The position numbers and the translations under genes are program-made. Of a stretch of DNA of 64,000 nucleotides, positions 1 through 9,251 are shown piece by piece. The notes beneath the pieces are model-generated. The model ran no database searches and was not told the origin of the DNA. It worked only from the letters and a program-made list of their open reading frames with translations. The stretch comes from an uncultured Flavobacteriales bacterium (GTDB lineage: Bacteria; Bacteroidota; Bacteroidia; Flavobacteriales_D; Crocinitomicaceae): assembly GCA_913054135.1 (NCBI GenBank), contig CAJXJK010000001.1, positions 62,001-126,000 on the forward strand, read 5' to 3'. Position 1 is the first letter of the stretch, and each line of letters starts with the position of its first letter.

Positions 1-166
1 TCACGATTAGGTTTGAGATACTCATCTCACCTGTATTCGGATCAATTCCAATAATTAAATCCCAAACTTTAATCTCTTTTGTAAGGTCTGTAACTTTCTC
101 GGCTTGCTGCGCCACATTCAGGCTATCTAATCCTGTTGATTGTAATAATAAAGCAAAAGTGCTCAT
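1..166 (-). CDS. Unrecognised protein, N-terminal part only
   Basis: An open frame starts with ATG at 166 on the minus strand and runs off the left edge of the window, giving 55 residues. The start (MSTFALLLQSTGLDS) is followed by a polar stretch and then a segment reading KVWDLIIGIDPNTGEM. Short N-termini of this general kind, a few hydrophobic residues followed by a Gln/Ala-rich stretch and a WDL motif, remind me of ExbB/TolQ-type proton-channel subunits of Bacteroidota. The glycine-tryptophan segment that usually follows in those proteins is not visible, so the product is left unnamed. The 148 bases between this start and the nhaD stop contain only weak hairpins. Confidence 0.55.
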   Translation of the reverse strand, partial: MSTFALLLQSTGLDSLNVAQQAEKVTDLTKEIKVWDLIIGIDPNTGEMSISNLIV

Positions 167-314
167 GATCTGTTGGTTTTAATTTATTAACGGGAGTGTG
201 AATCAATCGTTACAAAAGGACACACCAATCCCAAATACTTTGGAAAAGTACTCAATAAACTAATTCTGCAAAATTGAAGAAGTAGAAGTTATTAACCAAT
301 GAATATTAGCTAAG

Positions 315-1808
315 CTATTCAGCAAACATGAAGAAATAGCAAGCAGCGCCTGCTAAATATCCAATTATAGCGTAAAGGCTAATTTTTTTGATATACCAAC
401 CAAAGCTGATTTTCTCTAAGCCCATTACAGCTACACCAGCAGCTGAACCAATAATTAAGGCAGATCCACCAGTACCAGCACAGTAAGCTAAGAACTGCCA
501 GAATTTACCTGAAGTTCCGAAATCACCCATTTCAGCAATTGGGTACATACCTTGTGCTGCAGCAACTAAAGGAACATTATCTACAATTGCAGAAAGTAAT
601 CCAATCGCTACGTTAATGGTATAGATATTTCCACCCATAGACTCATCTAAGAATCCTGCTACTGTATTTAAGTGACCTACTTCTTGTAGAGCACCTACTG
701 CCATCAAGATTCCTAAGAAGAATAATACTGAAGCCGTATCAACTTTTTGTAGAACTGAAATTACAGAAAGGTTTCTCTTAAGTTCACCAGATTTCTTTCC
801 GTGCATTAACTCAGTAACTGTCCAAAGAACACCTAATGACAACATCATTCCTGTGAAAGGAGGTAAGTGTGTCATTGTTTTAAATACTGGTACGAATAAC
901 AATCCTGCAAGCCCTAAAAAGAATACAAATGTTTTCTCCCATTGCACTACTTCAACGTGTGCATGACCAGGCAAGTTTCCAACTTTATCAGGACGTTTTA
1001 CATTTCCTTTTGTAAAGAAAGAAGCAAGACCCAATGGAATTAATAGCGCCACTAATGAAGGGATAATTAAGTTCACAATGATCACCCCTGTTTCAGGTAG
1101 TTGACCGTTATTCCATAACATTGTTGTAGTTACATCACCAATTGGAGACCATGCACCACCTGCATTTGCTGCAATAATGATGAAACCACCAAATAACCAT
1201 CTTGTTTCTTTTGAGTCAATCAGTTTTCTAATCACTGATATCATCACAATGGAGGTTGTTAAATTATCCAGGGCGGCGGACATAAAGAAGGTCAGCAAAC
1301 AAATTACCCAGAGTAGTTTAACCTTAGAAGTTGTATTAATTCTGTCTGTAATGACGGAGAAACCTTCGTGAGCATCTATCAGCTCTACAATAGTCATTGC
1401 ACCTAATAAGAAGAAAAGGATACCTGCAATCTCAAACAGGTGATGCATTAATCCATGCTCAACATATTCTTGGATGTGATGATGAGTCTCATGAGCATCT
1501 TTCGTAGTGAATTCTTGATCAAAATTTCCATGATTTAAAATCTCATCAGTTTCCTTGATTACCTCATGATTTGCAAACTCAGCAAAAGCTGGATTATTCT
1601 CTTTTATCGTTGAGTCACGAGAAATATCTAAAACAGTTTGCCCCTCTGTAACACCTAGGTTTTCTTCAGGCCAAATCGCATACATTCCCCAACAAATCAT
1701 TCCAATTAATAAGGCTGATGCTGCTTTATCTACTTTAATATTATGTTCTAATGCGATAGCTATATATCCTACCACAAAAACAAGTATCATTACAATTCCA
1801 ATTCCCAT
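315..1808 (-). CDS. nhaD: NhaD-type Na+/H+ antiporter
   Basis: This is an inner-membrane sodium/proton antiporter of the NhaD family in the ion transporter superfamily, expected to expel Na+ against H+ uptake. The 497 residues have many hydrophobic helices. Two family signatures are readable: DNLTT at residues 181-185, and ANAGGAWSPIGDVTT at 214-228; the second half has a matching DNVPLVAA segment. Length is slightly above the family norm because residues about 48-118, between the second and third helices, form a polar insertion rich in Glu, Asp and His (for example HETHHHIQEYVEH). It follows the dehydrogenase gene by 11 bases on the same strand, so the two are probably co-transcribed. Function is clear from the motifs; the role of the insertion is unknown. 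Confidence 0.93.
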   Translation of the reverse strand: MGIGIVMILVFVVGYIAIALEHNIKVDKAASALLIGMICWGMYAIWPEENLGVTEGQTVLDISRDSTIKENNPAFAEFANHEVIKETDEILNHGNFDQEFTTKDAHETHHHIQEYVEHGLMHHLFEIAGILFFLLGAMTIVELIDAHEGFSVITDRINTTSKVKLLWVICLLTFFMSAALDNLTTSIVMISVIRKLIDSKETRWLFGGFIIIAANAGGAWSPIGDVTTTMLWNNGQLPETGVIIVNLIIPSLVALLIPLGLASFFTKGNVKRPDKVGNLPGHAHVEVVQWEKTFVFFLGLAGLLFVPVFKTMTHLPPFTGMMLSLGVLWTVTELMHGKKSGELKRNLSVISVLQKVDTASVLFFLGILMAVGALQEVGHLNTVAGFLDESMGGNIYTINVAIGLLSAIVDNVPLVAAAQGMYPIAEMGDFGTSGKFWQFLAYCAGTGGSALIIGSAAGVAVMGLEKISFGWYIKKISLYAIIGYLAGAACYFFMFAE

Positions 1809-1819
1809 AATCTCTATTA

Positions 1820-3049
1820 TTAAACTAGTTTATTTAAAGCAATCTCAAATGCAGTTTTTGCTACATTGTTTTTACTTGAATCTTTTTTATGTGTATTCTC
1901 AAGGGCAATTTTTATCGTATTAGAAGTATCACTGAAAATCCCTTCAGTTGTTAAGGCATCTAAATCATTACTCATCAAGTAAGCAAACACTCTTGCCATT
2001 CCACAATTCGAAATAAAATCAGGAATCACAGCCATCTTATTATCTGTGTATTCTGCGATCGGTCCGAAGAAAATTTCTTTATCAGCAAAGGGAACATTCG
2101 CTCCAGCTGAAACAACTTCCATCCCGGCAGCTATGATTCTATCAACTTGATCTTTTGTGATTAATCTTGAAGCCGCACATGGTGCGAAAATCTCAGCTTT
2201 AACATCCCAGATTTTAGCATTCACCTCATCAAATGAAAGCATGTTTTCAGCATTCAATTTGTTACCGTCTTTTGCCAAAAACAAATCAGTAATCTCTTCA
2301 AACGAAAATCCTTCTTCCTTTATAAGCCCTCCTACTCTGTCAATGATCCCTACAACTTTAGCTCCGGCCTGTGCCAAATAAAAAGCTGCTGCCGAACCAA
2401 CATTACCCCAACCTTGAATGATGACACGTTTGCCTTTAACGTCTCCTCCCCAAATATTGTAATAATGTAATACAGCTTCAGAAACCCCGTAACCCGTAAT
2501 CATATCGGCTACAACATACTTTCTGTCTACTGCTGGAGTATATTTTTCTTCTTCAATTACTTTAAGAACGCCTTGACGTAATTGACCAATTCTATTAATC
2601 TTTTGTGCTTCTCTTGGCTGAAAATGCCCGTTAAAAACTCCTTCTTGAGGATGCCAAACACCACAATCTTCAGTGATTGGAATTACTTCATGGATTTCAT
2701 CAACGTTCAAATCACCACCTGTTCCGTAGTAATGCTTTAATAATGGTGTAACCGCAGCATACCATCTTCTCAAAACACCTTCTTTTCTAGGATCATTTGG
2801 GTCAAAGTTGATTCCTGATTTCGCTCCACCAATTTGTGGACCAGCTACAGTGAACTTTACCTCCATGGTTTTTGCCAAAGATTCAACCTCTCTTTTATCT
2901 AGGCCAACTCTCATACGAGTTCCACCTCCGGCAGCACCACCTCTCAAAGAGTTGATCACTACCCAGCCTTCTGCTTCGGTCTCTGCATCTTTCCATTCGA
3001 ATACAATCTCTGGACGCTTATTCTCAAATTTTTCAAGAAGTTTAATCAT
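1820..3049 (-). CDS. Glu/Leu/Phe/Val dehydrogenase family protein
   Basis: This is an NAD(P)-dependent amino-acid dehydrogenase that would interconvert an amino acid and its 2-oxo acid with release or capture of ammonia. The N-terminal substrate domain carries the expected lysines in MEVKFTVAG (Lys65) and GGAKSGI (Lys77), and GGDLNV supplies the conserved aspartate (Asp113). The Rossmann domain has GWGNVGS at 213-219 and an acidic residue in IIDRVGG (Asp237), which favours NAD. At 409 residues it is close to glutamate dehydrogenases (about 415-450) and longer than leucine dehydrogenases. Substrate cannot be fixed by eye. It lies between anmK and nhaD on the minus strand. Confidence 0.88.
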   Translation of the reverse strand: MIKLLEKFENKRPEIVFEWKDAETEAEGWVVINSLRGGAAGGGTRMRVGLDKREVESLAKTMEVKFTVAGPQIGGAKSGINFDPNDPRKEGVLRRWYAAVTPLLKHYYGTGGDLNVDEIHEVIPITEDCGVWHPQEGVFNGHFQPREAQKINRIGQLRQGVLKVIEEEKYTPAVDRKYVVADMITGYGVSEAVLHYYNIWGGDVKGKRVIIQGWGNVGSAAAFYLAQAGAKVVGIIDRVGGLIKEEGFSFEEITDLFLAKDGNKLNAENMLSFDEVNAKIWDVKAEIFAPCAASRLITKDQVDRIIAAGMEVVSAGANVPFADKEIFFGPIAEYTDNKMAVIPDFISNCGMARVFAYLMSNDLDALTTEGIFSDTSNTIKIALENTHKKDSSKNNVAKTAFEIALNKLV

Positions 3050-3123
3050 GAATTCAGGTTTTTAACGTCTGCAAAAATAACAAAGATTTTAAATGATTCA
3101 CCAGCATTCGCTCAAGTTGTGAA

Positions 3124-4203
3124 TTATGTAGATGGAATATGGATTTTACCCCCACAAGAATCTGATGAAGCACCAGTTACAGATGAAAGAATGTTATCCT
3201 CACCTCTATCTTTCAAGAATCCTAGAAAACCAAATATCAAGGCCTCTTTAAAATCAACAAGTTTTATATCAGGAATCACAAATTCTGCGTTTGTATTCTC
3301 CTTCAAACATTTCATGAAGAAGAGATTGTAAGCGCCTCCGCCTGTCACTAAGACATTTTGAATATTATTTTTTGCACACACTTTGTGAATCTGGAATACT
3401 TCGTGCCTCACTATGGTGTTCAATACATTTGCAGTTGGATGAGCTTTATATTTTTCAACCAGAGGAAAGATATTTGCATCCATCCATTCAAAACCTAACG
3501 ATTTGGGTGGACTTAGGTTATAAAACTCAAGGGCACTTAACTCTTGGTACAACTCAGGAATTAAAGACCCGCTTTGGGCAATTGCACCATCTTTGTCATA
3601 ATTGAGATTATATTTCTCCTTCACTATATAGTTTAAAGGAATGTTAGCCGGACCGATATCAAAGGCTATTCGTTCTCCTTCTTTCTGAAAACTAATATTT
3701 GAGATTCCGCCCAAATTCAAACAAGCCTGATATTCAGCAAATAATAATTTATCGCCAATTGGAACCAATGGCGCTCCCTGCCCACCTAAAAGGACATCAC
3801 CTATTCTAAAATCATTAATAACTTTTACACTTAATTCATTCGCCATTATCTGGCCGTCACCAACCTGAACCGTTATCTGTTTTTGGGGCTCATGAAACAC
3901 AGTGTGTCCATGCGAAGCCACAAAATCAATAGATTCATTGAGACCATTTTCTAGACTAAATATCTTCACAAATTGCGACATCAACATTGCGAAGTCTTTT
4001 TCTAATGCTTGAATCCCAGCTGCATCCAATTTAATTGCTGATCTCAACTTTTCAACCCATGTATCTGAGTACTTGAATGTATTTGTAGCAACTAATTCAA
4101 AAGAATAAACACCATTTAAACAACTGAAATCAGCACAACAAACATCAAGTCCATCTAAGGAAGTACCTGACATTAACCCTATGATTCTTTTTGACTTAGC
4201 CAT
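3124..4203 (-). CDS. anmK: Anhydro-N-acetylmuramic acid kinase
   Basis: AnmK phosphorylates 1,6-anhydro-N-acetylmuramic acid from recycled peptidoglycan to MurNAc-6-phosphate with ring opening. The family signature MSGTSLDGLD is at residues 11-20, the ATP/sugar-fold elements GGISNISF and FDIGPAN are in the middle, and VTGGGAYNLFF is in the C-terminal lobe. The 359 residues match the usual length of about 360-390. The gene is divergent from the acyl-CoA dehydrogenase and is followed after 74 bases by the dehydrogenase gene on the same strand. A MurQ etherase, the next step, is not in this window. Confidence 0.93.
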   Translation of the reverse strand: MAKSKRIIGLMSGTSLDGLDVCCADFSCLNGVYSFELVATNTFKYSDTWVEKLRSAIKLDAAGIQALEKDFAMLMSQFVKIFSLENGLNESIDFVASHGHTVFHEPQKQITVQVGDGQIMANELSVKVINDFRIGDVLLGGQGAPLVPIGDKLLFAEYQACLNLGGISNISFQKEGERIAFDIGPANIPLNYIVKEKYNLNYDKDGAIAQSGSLIPELYQELSALEFYNLSPPKSLGFEWMDANIFPLVEKYKAHPTANVLNTIVRHEVFQIHKVCAKNNIQNVLVTGGGAYNLFFMKCLKENTNAEFVIPDIKLVDFKEALIFGFLGFLKDRGEDNILSSVTGASSDSCGGKIHIPST

Positions 4204-4299
4204 TAGTTTTAGATTGCAGTGAACAATAATAAGTACAAAAGGTTATTAAAAGGAGGACAAATAATGATTATCAGAAACAGAAATTTGTGAATAAATACT

Positions 4300-4307
4300 T
4301 AAATTTG
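4300..4307 (+). promoter_or_regulatory. Possible -7 box of the acyl-CoA dehydrogenase promoter
   Basis: TAAATTTG fits the Bacteroidota -7 consensus TAnnTTTG and lies 56 bases before the ATG at 4364. No TTG at the expected 17-23 base distance upstream is evident, so this is a weak call. Confidence 0.35.
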
Positions 4308-4363
4308 CAACCGGTCAATCAGACCAGCTTTACTTCAAAAAACAAAGCAACACACATAGAAAG

Positions 4364-5506
4364 ATGGATTTTAAATTTACAGAAGAACAACTTGCCGTTA
4401 GAGACGCAGCCAGAGACTTTGCTCAAAATGTACTTAAGCCAGGCGTAATAGAAAGAGACATTGAAGCTAAATTCCCTGAGAAAGAAATTAAGGAATTAGG
4501 AGCGCTTGGGTTTTTTGGAATGATGGTAGACCCTAAGTACGGAGGCGGAGGAATGGACACCATTTCTTATGTATTAGCTATGGAAGAAATTTCAAAAGTT
4601 GATGCATCTACTTCAGTATGTATGTCTGTAAACAACTCATTAGTGTGTTGGGGGCTTGAAAGGTTTGGAAGTGAAGAACAAAAAGAAAAGTATTTAAGAG
4701 CAATTGCTGAAGGAAAAAAAATTGGAGCATTTTGTCTTTCTGAACCTGAAGCTGGTTCGGATGCAACTTCTCAACAAACTTCGGCAATTGATCAAGGTGA
4801 CCACTACTTATTAAACGGTACGAAAAACTGGATTACCAATGGTAGCTCTGCTGAGATTTACCTGGTAATGTGTCAAACTGATAGAGAAAAAGGACATCAC
4901 GGAATCAACTGTTTAATTGTTGAGCGTGGAGCTGAAGGATTTATTGTTGGTGAGAAAGAAGATAAAATGGGTATCAGAGGATCTGACACTCATACTTTAA
5001 TATTCAATGATGTAAAAGTGCCTAAGGCAAACAGAATTGGAGAAGAAGGATTTGGTTTCAAATTCGCAATGCAGACTTTAGGTGGTGGTAGAATCGGAAT
5101 TGCTTCTCAAGCCTTAGGAATTGCTTCTGGAGCTTTAGAACTAGCAATCGCTTATTCAAAAGAAAGAAAAACATTCGGAAAAGAAATTTACAAGCATCAA
5201 GGAATCGCTTTCAAACTTGCTGATATGGCAACTAAGGTTGAAGCAGCTAGAATGCTATGCTTAAACGCGGCTGACAAAAAAGATAAAGGGGAAGAATTCA
5301 CTGAAGCCGCTTCTATGGCTAAACTATTCTCTTCTGAAATTGCTCAATTCGTAACAACTGAGGCTGTTCAAATTCACGGTGGATACGGATACGTCAGAGA
5401 GTATCACGTTGAAAGATTAATGAGAGACGCTAAGATTACTCAGATTTACGAAGGAACTTCTGAAATTCAGAAAATCGTAATCTCAAGAGGAATTTTGAAG
5501 GACTAG
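4364..5506 (+). CDS. Acyl-CoA dehydrogenase
   Basis: This flavoprotein oxidises an acyl-CoA to the trans-2-enoyl-CoA in fatty-acid or branched-chain amino-acid breakdown, passing electrons to electron-transfer flavoprotein. The 380 residues have the standard plan: an N-terminal helical domain, a middle beta domain with FCLSEPEAGSDA and NWITNG (FAD contacts), and a C-terminal helical domain with QIHGGYGYVREY. The catalytic glutamate is in IYEGTSEIQ (Glu363), the position used by short- and medium-chain enzymes. Chain-length preference cannot be read from sequence alone. The gene is a single unit with its own terminator and is divergent from anmK. Confidence 0.92.
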   Translation: MDFKFTEEQLAVRDAARDFAQNVLKPGVIERDIEAKFPEKEIKELGALGFFGMMVDPKYGGGGMDTISYVLAMEEISKVDASTSVCMSVNNSLVCWGLERFGSEEQKEKYLRAIAEGKKIGAFCLSEPEAGSDATSQQTSAIDQGDHYLLNGTKNWITNGSSAEIYLVMCQTDREKGHHGINCLIVERGAEGFIVGEKEDKMGIRGSDTHTLIFNDVKVPKANRIGEEGFGFKFAMQTLGGGRIGIASQALGIASGALELAIAYSKERKTFGKEIYKHQGIAFKLADMATKVEAARMLCLNAADKKDKGEEFTEAASMAKLFSSEIAQFVTTEAVQIHGGYGYVREYHVERLMRDAKITQIYEGTSEIQKIVISRGILKD

Positions 5507-5526
5507 TATTAAAACATAAATAATTC

Positions 5527-5560
5527 AAAAAGGCAAGTGTTCATTTACTTGCCTTTTTTT
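5527..5560 (+). terminator. Rho-independent terminator after acyl-CoA dehydrogenase
   Basis: A 7-bp stem (GGCAAGT at 5532-5538 with ACTTGCC at 5547-5553) has an 8-base loop and is followed by seven T. It lies 25 bases after the stop. The A-rich left flank could let it act on the minus strand too. Confidence 0.85.
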
Positions 5561-5613
5561 ATACCCCAGAAATTGTAAATGAAGGGAACTCCGTTTCCAT
5601 TTTTTATGGAAAT

Positions 5614-5648
5614 AAAAAATCCTGACCAATTGCTTGATCAGGATTTTC
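5614..5648 (-). terminator. Rho-independent terminator of the 5667-6590 lipoprotein gene
   Basis: AATCCTGA (5618-5625) pairs with TCAGGATT (5638-5645). Read on the minus strand the hairpin is followed by a T run, which places it about 20 bases after the stop of the lipoprotein gene. Confidence 0.78.
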
Positions 5649-5666
5649 ATTTGCGTCAATTGTTAA

Positions 5667-6590
5667 TTATTGTATCGGTAAACCTGTAGTTACGTCTCCA
5701 AACGGAATTACCATTGGATCATCTGAGAAAGGATCATCAGTATAAACTCTTCCCATTTTTGCATCAACTTTTTGAACCTTCACATTTTTGAATGTTCCAA
5801 CCCAAGGAGCCTGAACCATATCGCCAGCCTTAACATTAGGATTAACCGGCAAAGCAGTACAATCAGACTTGTTGTGCATTTTCATTTTACCTGCAAATCC
5901 ACAAGTAAGAACTTTGTCTCCTTTAACAGAAATGACAGTTGCCGCCTTGTATGATGAACCATCTTTTACAGCCACAGTAGTTCCAGGTGACCATTCTGCA
6001 GTCAATACGTGGAAAGAATTTGGCTTTATTTGGTAAGTCGCTTGACCAATTCCAACTCCATCAGAATTTTCAGCAGGATTATCCCAATCAAGGTCAATAT
6101 AGTTTACAATTGGCTCAGAAGGATTAGAATCATCCACAACAATAGCTCTTTGCATTCCAGAACCTGTTTGCCACCATGTTAAAATGATATCTCCATTCTT
6201 AGCGGCTTGACCAGACTTAATTGGAACTATCATATAGTTTGGAATATCAACCTCACCATCAAAAGTGAAATCAACTGTACTCATTTCTCCACCAGGAGCA
6301 CTCATATTAGCATTATAGAAGATGAAAGTTTGATCTTCAGCATCACCGGTTGTAGCATCTTCCTGCCATGTTACAGAAGGAGTTAATACATAATCTCCAG
6401 CAGCTGCAACTGTACCAACCGTTGGAAAATCAGGAAATGGGTTAATTGCTCCCTCTAATACTTCTTCAGTTTCTGCAGCAGCTGTATCTACTGACTCAGC
6501 CGACTCTGTTGTTTCAGAACTTTCTTCTGAACCTCCACATGATGCAAGAACTAGGGCACTTACACCAATGACAAATAATTTCTTTTTCAT
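5667..6590 (-). CDS. Lipoprotein of unknown function
   Basis: The 307-residue product starts with a lipoprotein signal peptide ending LVLASC, so Cys18 is the likely lipidated residue. It is followed by a Ser/Glu/Thr-rich linker (about residues 19-45) that would lift the folded part off the membrane. The body looks beta-rich, and the last third has two short Tudor/SH3-like strands patterns, VAVKDGSSYKAATVISV and GDMVQAPWVGTFKNVKVQKV, that read like repeats. No catalytic motif is visible and I do not recognise the family. It is flanked by its own terminator and is not obviously in an operon with murF. Confidence 0.8.
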   Translation of the reverse strand: MKKKLFVIGVSALVLASCGGSEESSETTESAESVDTAAAETEEVLEGAINPFPDFPTVGTVAAAGDYVLTPSVTWQEDATTGDAEDQTFIFYNANMSAPGGEMSTVDFTFDGEVDIPNYMIVPIKSGQAAKNGDIILTWWQTGSGMQRAIVVDDSNPSEPIVNYIDLDWDNPAENSDGVGIGQATYQIKPNSFHVLTAEWSPGTTVAVKDGSSYKAATVISVKGDKVLTCGFAGKMKMHNKSDCTALPVNPNVKAGDMVQAPWVGTFKNVKVQKVDAKMGRVYTDDPFSDDPMVIPFGDVTTGLPIQ

Positions 6591-6701
6591 AATTGATTTT
6601 AATTTTCAACCAAATTATAAAAGATTTGAAACTAGACAGTTAGATTCTTTGCGAAATTCAGAAAAATGATGGTGAGAGGCCAAAAAATAGGGGTGAATTA
6701 A

Positions 6702-7985
6702 TTAAAGATGTTCAATTGATTTCTCAAGACGAATTCCTCTCGAACCTTTTAATAGAATAAGTTTTTGAGATTGCTCTACTGCATTTAACTCTTCAATCAC
6801 CTCATTAACACCAGCAAATTTTCGGAAAGTAGAATTCACTTTTCCAAACTCAGCACCAACTAGCCATGAATCAATTCCAAGCTCTTTGGCCTGATCAGCT
6901 ATTTTTTGATGTTCTTCTGTTGATATATGGCCAAGCTCTAACATATCTCCAAGTATGGCTAGCTTAGATTGGCCTTCCATTTCTGAAAAACTTTCTAAAG
7001 CTGCCTTCATAGAAGTTGCGTTCGCATTATAACAATCCACAATCAAGGTATTAGTCGCAGTTTTAGTCACCTGCGAACGATTGTTGGATGGCTTGTAGTT
7101 CGTTAGAGCATCATTTATATCATTTGAAGACACTCCAAAGTAATCCCCTATTGTTGTAGCCGTTAAAAAATTCAAGAGATTATATTTACCAACCAAGTTG
7201 GTTGTCACTACTTCTGATAGATATTCGTCTTTGCGCCACTTGAATTTTACAAAAGGATCAAGCGCCACCAAATCTCCAATTACATCTCCACTCTCTGTGC
7301 CATATGCGATATTGGTTGTGTTATTGGGTAAATTTCTAAGTAGAGTCGGATCGGATGAATTATAAAATATAACGCCTTCTTTAGCTGAAACAAAATCATA
7401 CATTTCAGTCTTAGTCTTCTCAACTCCCTCAAGAGAGCCAAAGCCCTCAATGTGGGCAGCCCCAATATTTGTAATCACTCCATATGTTGGTTCTGCGATT
7501 TCAACCAACTCCTTTATATCCCCTGGCTTATTTGCACCAGTTTCAATGAGAGCAAATTCATGTGAACTATTCAAACCCAATAAAGTAAAGGGTACACCCA
7601 AATGATTATTGAGATTACCTTTGGTCATTAATAGATCGAATTTTTTCTCTAGAACGGCTCCGATAAGTTCTTTGCAAGTTGTTTTACCATTACTACCAGT
7701 AATACAAAGCACAGGGATATCGAATTGCTTTCTATGATAGTTAGCAAGATCTTGTAGAGTTTGTAATACACTATCTACCACTATACATTTATCAGAAACT
7801 GCGTTTTGCTCTTCATCAATGATTGCATAATTACAACCAGCCTCTAAAGCTGCTGCTGCAAAATTATTCCCATTAAAATTCTCACCCCTTAGAGCAAAAA
7901 ACAATGTATTCGATTGTAGGGCTCTTGTATCAGTACAAATGCCGTCACCTTGAACAAATAACTTATGTAGCTCTGAGGTATTCAT
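6702..7985 (-). CDS. murF: UDP-MurNAc-tripeptide--D-Ala-D-Ala ligase
   Basis: MurF adds D-alanyl-D-alanine to UDP-MurNAc-tripeptide in the last cytoplasmic step of muropeptide synthesis. The 427 residues show the N-terminal uridine-binding domain, the ATP-binding loop GSNGKTT at 97-103, the middle-domain NNHLGVP segment and the C-terminal domain with ILGDMLELG, all characteristic of MurF. Its ATG overlaps the stop of pgk by one base (TAATG), so translation is probably coupled. Pairing with a glycolytic gene, away from a dcw cluster, is the notable context. Confidence 0.95.
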   Translation of the reverse strand: MNTSELHKLFVQGDGICTDTRALQSNTLFFALRGENFNGNNFAAAALEAGCNYAIIDEEQNAVSDKCIVVDSVLQTLQDLANYHRKQFDIPVLCITGSNGKTTCKELIGAVLEKKFDLLMTKGNLNNHLGVPFTLLGLNSSHEFALIETGANKPGDIKELVEIAEPTYGVITNIGAAHIEGFGSLEGVEKTKTEMYDFVSAKEGVIFYNSSDPTLLRNLPNNTTNIAYGTESGDVIGDLVALDPFVKFKWRKDEYLSEVVTTNLVGKYNLLNFLTATTIGDYFGVSSNDINDALTNYKPSNNRSQVTKTATNTLIVDCYNANATSMKAALESFSEMEGQSKLAILGDMLELGHISTEEHQKIADQAKELGIDSWLVGAEFGKVNSTFRKFAGVNEVIEELNAVEQSQKLILLKGSRGIRLEKSIEHL

Positions 7986-9178
7986 TATTTTAATATTGCC
8001 GCGATTCCAGGAAGAGTCTTTCCTTCTAAGTACTCTAACATGGCGCCACCTCCTGTTGAAACATGACTTACTTTTGTAGCCAAATCAAATTTATTGACTG
8101 CCGCAACACTGTCTCCTCCTCCTACTAAAGAGAAAGCTCCATTTTGAGTAGCTTCCGCAACCATGAGTGCTATTTCTTTCGTTCCGTTTTGAAATTTTTC
8201 CATTTCGAAAACCCCCATTGGACCGTTCCACAAAATTAATTTTGAATCAAGAATTGCTTTTTTGAATTGATCAATTGAAGCTGCAGCAACATCTAAGCCC
8301 ATCCATCCTTCTTCTATTTGATCAATTGAAACCTCCTTTGTATTGGCTTCATTTGAAAACTCATCTGCCACAATCGTATCGGTCGGAATCATGAGATTGA
8401 CTCCTTTTGTTTTGGCATCTGCAATTATCTGTTTAGCTGTATCAATGAAGTCATCCTCTACTAATGAATTCCCTATAGCGCCACCTTTTGCTTTTACAAA
8501 AGTATATGCCATTCCACCACCAATAATGAGGTTATCTACCTTATCTAGCAGCTTAGTAATGATTGTAATTTTAGAAGACACCTTTGCCCCACCAACAATA
8601 GCAGTCAAAGGCTTTTCAGATGAGTTTAATACTTGATCAACACTTTTGATTTCTTTCTCTATTAAAAATCCAAACATTTTGTTTTCAGGAAAATAGTCGG
8701 CAATAACAGCCGTTGATGCATGCGCTCTATGAGCTGTACCGAATGCATCATTGATATAAACATCTCCATGTTTAGCTAGCTTCTCAGCCATTTCAACATT
8801 TCCCTTTTTCTCTCCTAGATGAAATCTTAAATTCTCTAGTAGCAGCACTTCTCCAGCTTTCAACTTAGACGATTTTTCAAATGCCTTTGCTCCTAAACAA
8901 TCAGCTGCGAATTGAATTTTACAGCCTAAATTTTCCTCAACTTTTGAGATAATATTCTTCAATGAGAACTTCTCTTCGGGAACATTTTTCGGACGCCCTA
9001 AGTGTGACATTAACACAACACTTCCTCCGGCCTCAAGCACTTTTTTAATAGTGGGCACGGCTGCCCTGATTCTTGTATCATCAGTTACTTCTAGTGTTTC
9101 CTTATTCAAAGGCACATTGAAATCAACACGAATCAAGGCTCTTTTATTCGAAAAATCGAAATCTGCAATGTTTTTCAT
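7985..9178 (-). CDS. pgk: Phosphoglycerate kinase
   Basis: This glycolytic enzyme transfers phosphate from 1,3-bisphosphoglycerate to ADP. The N-terminal substrate domain has RVDFNVPLN and the SHLGRP loop; the C-terminal nucleotide domain has [18 protein letters not shown] and the terminal [13 protein letters not shown] chose the ATG at 9178 ([17 protein letters not shown]), giving 397 residues, over an in-frame ATG seven codons upstream, because family members begin near this point. A TATATTTG box on the minus strand at 9184-9191 lies only a few bases before the chosen start, so the mRNA leader would be extremely short. Confidence 0.96.
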   Translation of the reverse strand: MKNIADFDFSNKRALIRVDFNVPLNKETLEVTDDTRIRAAVPTIKKVLEAGGSVVLMSHLGRPKNVPEEKFSLKNIISKVEENLGCKIQFAADCLGAKAFEKSSKLKAGEVLLLENLRFHLGEKKGNVEMAEKLAKHGDVYINDAFGTAHRAHASTAVIADYFPENKMFGFLIEKEIKSVDQVLNSSEKPLTAIVGGAKVSSKITIITKLLDKVDNLIIGGGMAYTFVKAKGGAIGNSLVEDDFIDTAKQIIADAKTKGVNLMIPTDTIVADEFSNEANTKEVSIDQIEEGWMGLDVAAASIDQFKKAILDSKLILWNGPMGVFEMEKFQNGTKEIALMVAEATQNGAFSLVGGGDSVAAVNKFDLATKVSHVSTGGGAMLEYLEGKTLPGIAAILK

Positions 9179-9199
9179 ATCAACAAATATACTGCACAA

Positions 9200-9230
9200 A
9201 AAAAGGAGGTTGAAAATTCAACCTCCTTTT
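9200..9230 (-). terminator. Rho-independent terminator of the 9252-10109 gene
   Basis: GGAGGTTGAA (9205-9214) pairs perfectly with TTCAACCTCC (9217-9226), flanked by A and T runs. On the minus strand it ends the T9SS-protein transcript just before the pgk start. Confidence 0.85.
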
Positions 9231-9251
9231 TCATCATTATTTTTTAACAAT

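Noticed and set aside
235-256. ACTTT/AAAGT hairpin between nhaD and the left-edge gene
   Set aside because: Short A/T stem without a T run; not convincing as a terminator.
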